Shown here: positions 61,620-64,000 of the stretch, piece by piece | Numbering within the stretch: the stretch's first letter is position 1 | Layout: the number at the start of each line of letters is the position of its first letter | Assembly (NCBI GenBank): GCA_016699535.1 | Contig: CP064980.1 | Coordinates: forward strand, 806,001 to 870,000 | Length of the DNA stretch: 64,000 nt | Reading direction: 5' to 3' | Source of the DNA: Myxococcales bacterium | GTDB lineage: Bacteria; Myxococcota_A; Polyangia; Polyangiales; GCA-016699535 | Position numbers and translations under genes: made by a program | The notes under the pieces: model-generated | Databases searched by the model: none | Seen by the model: only the letters and a program-made list of their open reading frames with translations | What the model was told of the DNA's origin: nothing

Positions 61620-63002
61620 ATGCGTTTCGAATTTCGCATGCCCGATATTGGTGAAGGAGTTTCTGAAGGCGAGATTGTCGAATGGCATGTCAAGCCAGGC
61701 GATAACGTCGAAGAAGAACAAGCTATGGTCGAAGTCACCACCGACAAAGCGTCGGTGACCATCGATATGCCAACCTCAGGCGTTGTCACCGAGCTTTGTG
61801 CCAAAGTAGGTGACATCGTTAACGTGGGTACGGTTATTGCTGTGATTGAAACCAAAGCTTCTGAGAAACCGTCATCAAGCCGGCGCCCGTCTGCACCGGC
61901 AACTCCTGCAGCAACAGCGGTGGGCGACATTAAAGATTCATTGCTGCCGGGTATGGCTGCTTTTCAAAAAAGTCGTCAGAAAAACAGCCCGACCACTCAA
62001 GGCAACGGGCATTCACAGCCACCACCTCCGTATTTTGCAGATAAACCAATGGCTACCCCGGCGACGCGTAAACTTGCGCGCGACCTTGGCGTCGATCTTC
62101 GGCAAGTCAAACCCAGCGGAGACAGTGCTCGAGTGACCAAGCCTGATGTTATGAATTTTGTAAACGGCGTGGAGCAGCACATGGCGGCTTCGAACTATAT
62201 GCATTCGAGTCAAGGTGCGATGACACCTGCTCGGCGCGATTCGGTTCCGGCGCCTAAGAAAGCCGAACTTCTTAGTGAGCCGCCAACCCAAGTGCACGAC
62301 ATGGAAGAGCGAAGGCCATTCGTGGGCATCCGTAGGCGCATTGCTGAGCGCATGCAGCACGCAAAGAACACGGCTGCTCATTTTACCTTTGTTGAAGAGT
62401 GCGATGTAGGCCGTCTTCAGGATTTACGCGAAAGTCTCAAAGAAGAAGCCCAAGCCAACGATGTGAAGCTTGCCTATTTGCCTTTTATTGTTAAAGCAGT
62501 TGTTGCAGCTCTGAAGAAACATCCCGAGCTCAATACCATCCTTGATGAAGAAGCCAATGAGCTTGTCACGCGGAAGTACCATCACATCGGCATTGCAACG
62601 GCAACGGAACGAGGTTTGCTTGTGCCGGTGGTGCGCAACGCCGATCAACTTTCGGTCATGGAAGTCGCCAAAGAAATCGAACGCCTTGCTAAAGGTGCTC
62701 GCGAGGGTTCTCTTTCGACCTCCGAGTTGCACGGCTCAACTTTTACTGTGACGTCTCTTGGAAAGCACGGAGGCTTGTTCGCTACGCCTGTCCTTAACTT
62801 TCCTGAAGTAGGCATCCTTGCCGTGCATCGTATGAGGCAACGTGCGATTGTCAAAGATGGACAAATCACCATCGGCAACGTGATGCTTTTGTCGTTTTCC
62901 TTTGACCATCGTTTGATTGATGGTCACGTAGGCGCAGCCTTTGCTTACGAGATCATTCATTATCTAGAGAATCCCGGTCGGCTCTTTTTAGAGATGCGTT
63001 GA
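61620..63002 (+). CDS. 2-oxoacid dehydrogenase E2 component (dihydrolipoyl acyltransferase)
   Basis: 460 residues. A single N-terminal lipoyl domain has the modified Lys in T-T-D-K-A-S-V near 43. A Pro/Ser-rich linker leads to the E3/E1-binding domain (A-T-R-K-L-A-R-D-L-G-V-D) near 145-180. A second linker leads to the catalytic core from about 230, ending in S-F-D-H-R-L-I-D-G-H, which holds the active-site His. One lipoyl domain and general sequence are closer to branched-chain or mixed-type complexes, but the substrate is not certain. E3 is not in the window. Confidence 0.94.
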   Translation: MRFEFRMPDIGEGVSEGEIVEWHVKPGDNVEEEQAMVEVTTDKASVTIDMPTSGVVTELCAKVGDIVNVGTVIAVIETKASEKPSSSRRPSAPATPAATAVGDIKDSLLPGMAAFQKSRQKNSPTTQGNGHSQPPPPYFADKPMATPATRKLARDLGVDLRQVKPSGDSARVTKPDVMNFVNGVEQHMAASNYMHSSQGAMTPARRDSVPAPKKAELLSEPPTQVHDMEERRPFVGIRRRIAERMQHAKNTAAHFTFVEECDVGRLQDLRESLKEEAQANDVKLAYLPFIVKAVVAALKKHPELNTILDEEANELVTRKYHHIGIATATERGLLVPVVRNADQLSVMEVAKEIERLAKGAREGSLSTSELHGSTFTVTSLGKHGGLFATPVLNFPEVGILAVHRMRQRAIVKDGQITIGNVMLLSFSFDHRLIDGHVGAAFAYEIIHYLENPGRLFLEMR

Positions 63003-63025
63003 TCCAAAGATTCACCCAACGCATT

Positions 63026-63937
63026 CTAGGCGAACATGCCTTTTTGTGCGCAGGGCTCGATGTGCTTGATAAGATAGTCTTTGAACAAACGCACGCGTTC
63101 CGGGAGATACCGACTGGCTGGTTGTACTACGTGCACCGCGCCTGCTTTGGCTAGCCAAGAAGGCAGAACCCGCTCCAATGCTCCTGCGTTAATACTTTTG
63201 GCTGCAAGAAACGATGGGATGAGGGCAATGCCGCTACCGGCTTCAACCAGTGCCGCGCTAATACTGTATGCGGTTGTGTTAATGGTGCCTTGGACTTCAA
63301 CGCTTTGGCTTTGCCCGCTTTTATTGAGTGTCCACTGTTGCTGATTGTCCTTAGCGCGAAATAACACGGCTGGATGTTTGCTAAGCGAAGCGATGTTTCG
63401 CGGTTTGCCATGTTCTTTGAGATACGCCGGTGCTGCGACAAGCCATAGCTCGGTGCTCATGACCTTGCGTGCCACTAGCGCCGAGTCGTGCAACTCGCCT
63501 GCTCGTATTGCCAAATCAAATCCTTCCCGCACCAAATCAACGATGCGATTGCTTAGCTCGACGTAGATGCGTATGCCTGGATGGATATTGCAAAAGCGAT
63601 GAATGATCGCTGCAAGCATATGACTAAAATCTTCCGGAGCCGTGATTCGTATTTCTCCGATGGGCTCGGCTCCAACGTCGCGAACAATCTCAGTTGCATC
63701 GATCAGTCGATCGATGGCAGAGACAACCTGCCCGAAAAAAGTTTCCCCGGCTTGCGTAAGACGAATCTGACGTGAGCTTCGCCTTAGCAGTTGTACGCCA
63801 AGTTCTTCTTCCAAACGACTCAAGCGCCGGGAGACAGTGGATTTGGGTACCGCTAAGAAACGGGCTGCGGGGCTAATGCCTCCTTTTTCAACCACACGCA
63901 CAAAGGTCGTAATACCATCTAAATCAATGCCATCCAT
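63026..63937 (-). CDS. LysR-family transcriptional regulator
   Basis: 303 residues. The N-terminal winged helix-turn-helix (R-F-L-A-V-P-K-S-T-V-S-R-R-L-S-R-L-E) is at about 22-40 and the effector domain at about 92-300 lacks Cys motifs. It belongs to the large CrgA/DsdC-like LysR subgroup common in proteobacteria. It is convergent with the E2 gene; its own target is most likely a gene beyond the right edge. Confidence 0.92.
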   Translation of the reverse strand: MDGIDLDGITTFVRVVEKGGISPAARFLAVPKSTVSRRLSRLEEELGVQLLRRSSRQIRLTQAGETFFGQVVSAIDRLIDATEIVRDVGAEPIGEIRITAPEDFSHMLAAIIHRFCNIHPGIRIYVELSNRIVDLVREGFDLAIRAGELHDSALVARKVMSTELWLVAAPAYLKEHGKPRNIASLSKHPAVLFRAKDNQQQWTLNKSGQSQSVEVQGTINTTAYSISAALVEAGSGIALIPSFLAAKSINAGALERVLPSWLAKAGAVHVVQPASRYLPERVRLFKDYLIKHIEPCAQKGMFA

Positions 63938-64000
63938 AAATCACTGTTCCGTTTTTGCAACGATTTGTTTAAAAATAGCGTTATTGTTCAAAAACGCAAC

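Noticed and set aside
1..64000. CRISPR arrays, tRNA, rRNA, integrases or transposase genes
   Set aside because: None seen on reading both strands; the only mobile-element-like signals are the short palindromic elements listed above.

Overview
The window looks like a chromosomal segment of an uncultivated or little-studied Myxococcota (old Deltaproteobacteria) bacterium. Signs of this are: secreted proteins with cysteine-rich E-E-C-D-D-G-N repeats and a MYXO-CTERM-like tail; many Cys-anchored lipoproteins of unknown function, some with Asp/Ala/Ser-rich linkers; two sigma-54 activators plus a FliA-type sigma factor; and a mevalonate pathway for isoprenoids. The base composition (roughly half G+C by eye) is low for cultured myxobacteria, so the lineage assignment is an inference. 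I saw no rRNA, tRNA or CRISPR array.

Layout. 0-6.5 kb: a giant secreted lectin/gingipain-like protease and a lipoprotein. 6.6-14.4 kb: a signalling block with an exopolysaccharide tyrosine autokinase, a three-domain sigma-54 activator, an unknown sigma-54-driven gene, a FliA-like sigma factor and a second sigma-54 response regulator. 14.4-15.6 kb: a long gene-free stretch with an inverted repeat. 15.6-21.1 kb: a respiratory and sulfur module (octaheme tetrathionate-reductase-family cytochrome, hexaheme cytochrome fused to cytochrome b, two YeeE/YedE transporters, one with a degenerate rhodanese). 21-27.2 kb: peptide ABC permeases, PP2C phosphatase, and divergent gamma-glutamyltransferase/glutathione synthetase. 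27.7-32 kb: mevalonate kinase, diphosphomevalonate decarboxylase, phosphomevalonate kinase and HMG-CoA reductase. 32-41 kb: HtrA protease, thioesterase, lipoproteins, DUF2339, ATP-grasp and TerB-like proteins. 41.3-43.5 kb: polyprenyl synthase and type 2 IPP isomerase, completing the isoprenoid set. 44-50 kb: radical SAM protein and a disaccharide-phosphorolysis cluster (MFS, GH65, beta-phosphoglucomutase). 50.7-58.3 kb: trypsin-like lipoprotein, a decayed gene with a palindromic element, Fic protein, APC permease, lipoproteins, rhomboid protease. 58.4-63.9 kb: lipoyl synthase with a 2-oxoacid dehydrogenase E1-alpha/E1-beta/E2 operon and a LysR regulator.

Two window-wide patterns matter most. 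First, eight -24/-12 (sigma-54) promoter-like sites, all with the GG/GC pair exactly 12 bases apart, lie just upstream of genes; most of those genes encode exported lipoproteins, one encodes the FliA-like sigma factor and one an unknown protein. Together with the two sigma-54 activators this suggests a local sigma-54 surface-protein regulon. Second, at least nine otherwise conserved open frames are broken by single-base indels, five of them in T4 or A6 runs. One lies in the 2-oxoacid dehydrogenase E1-alpha gene, so sequence error is more likely than wholesale gene decay. I report each broken pair as one gene.
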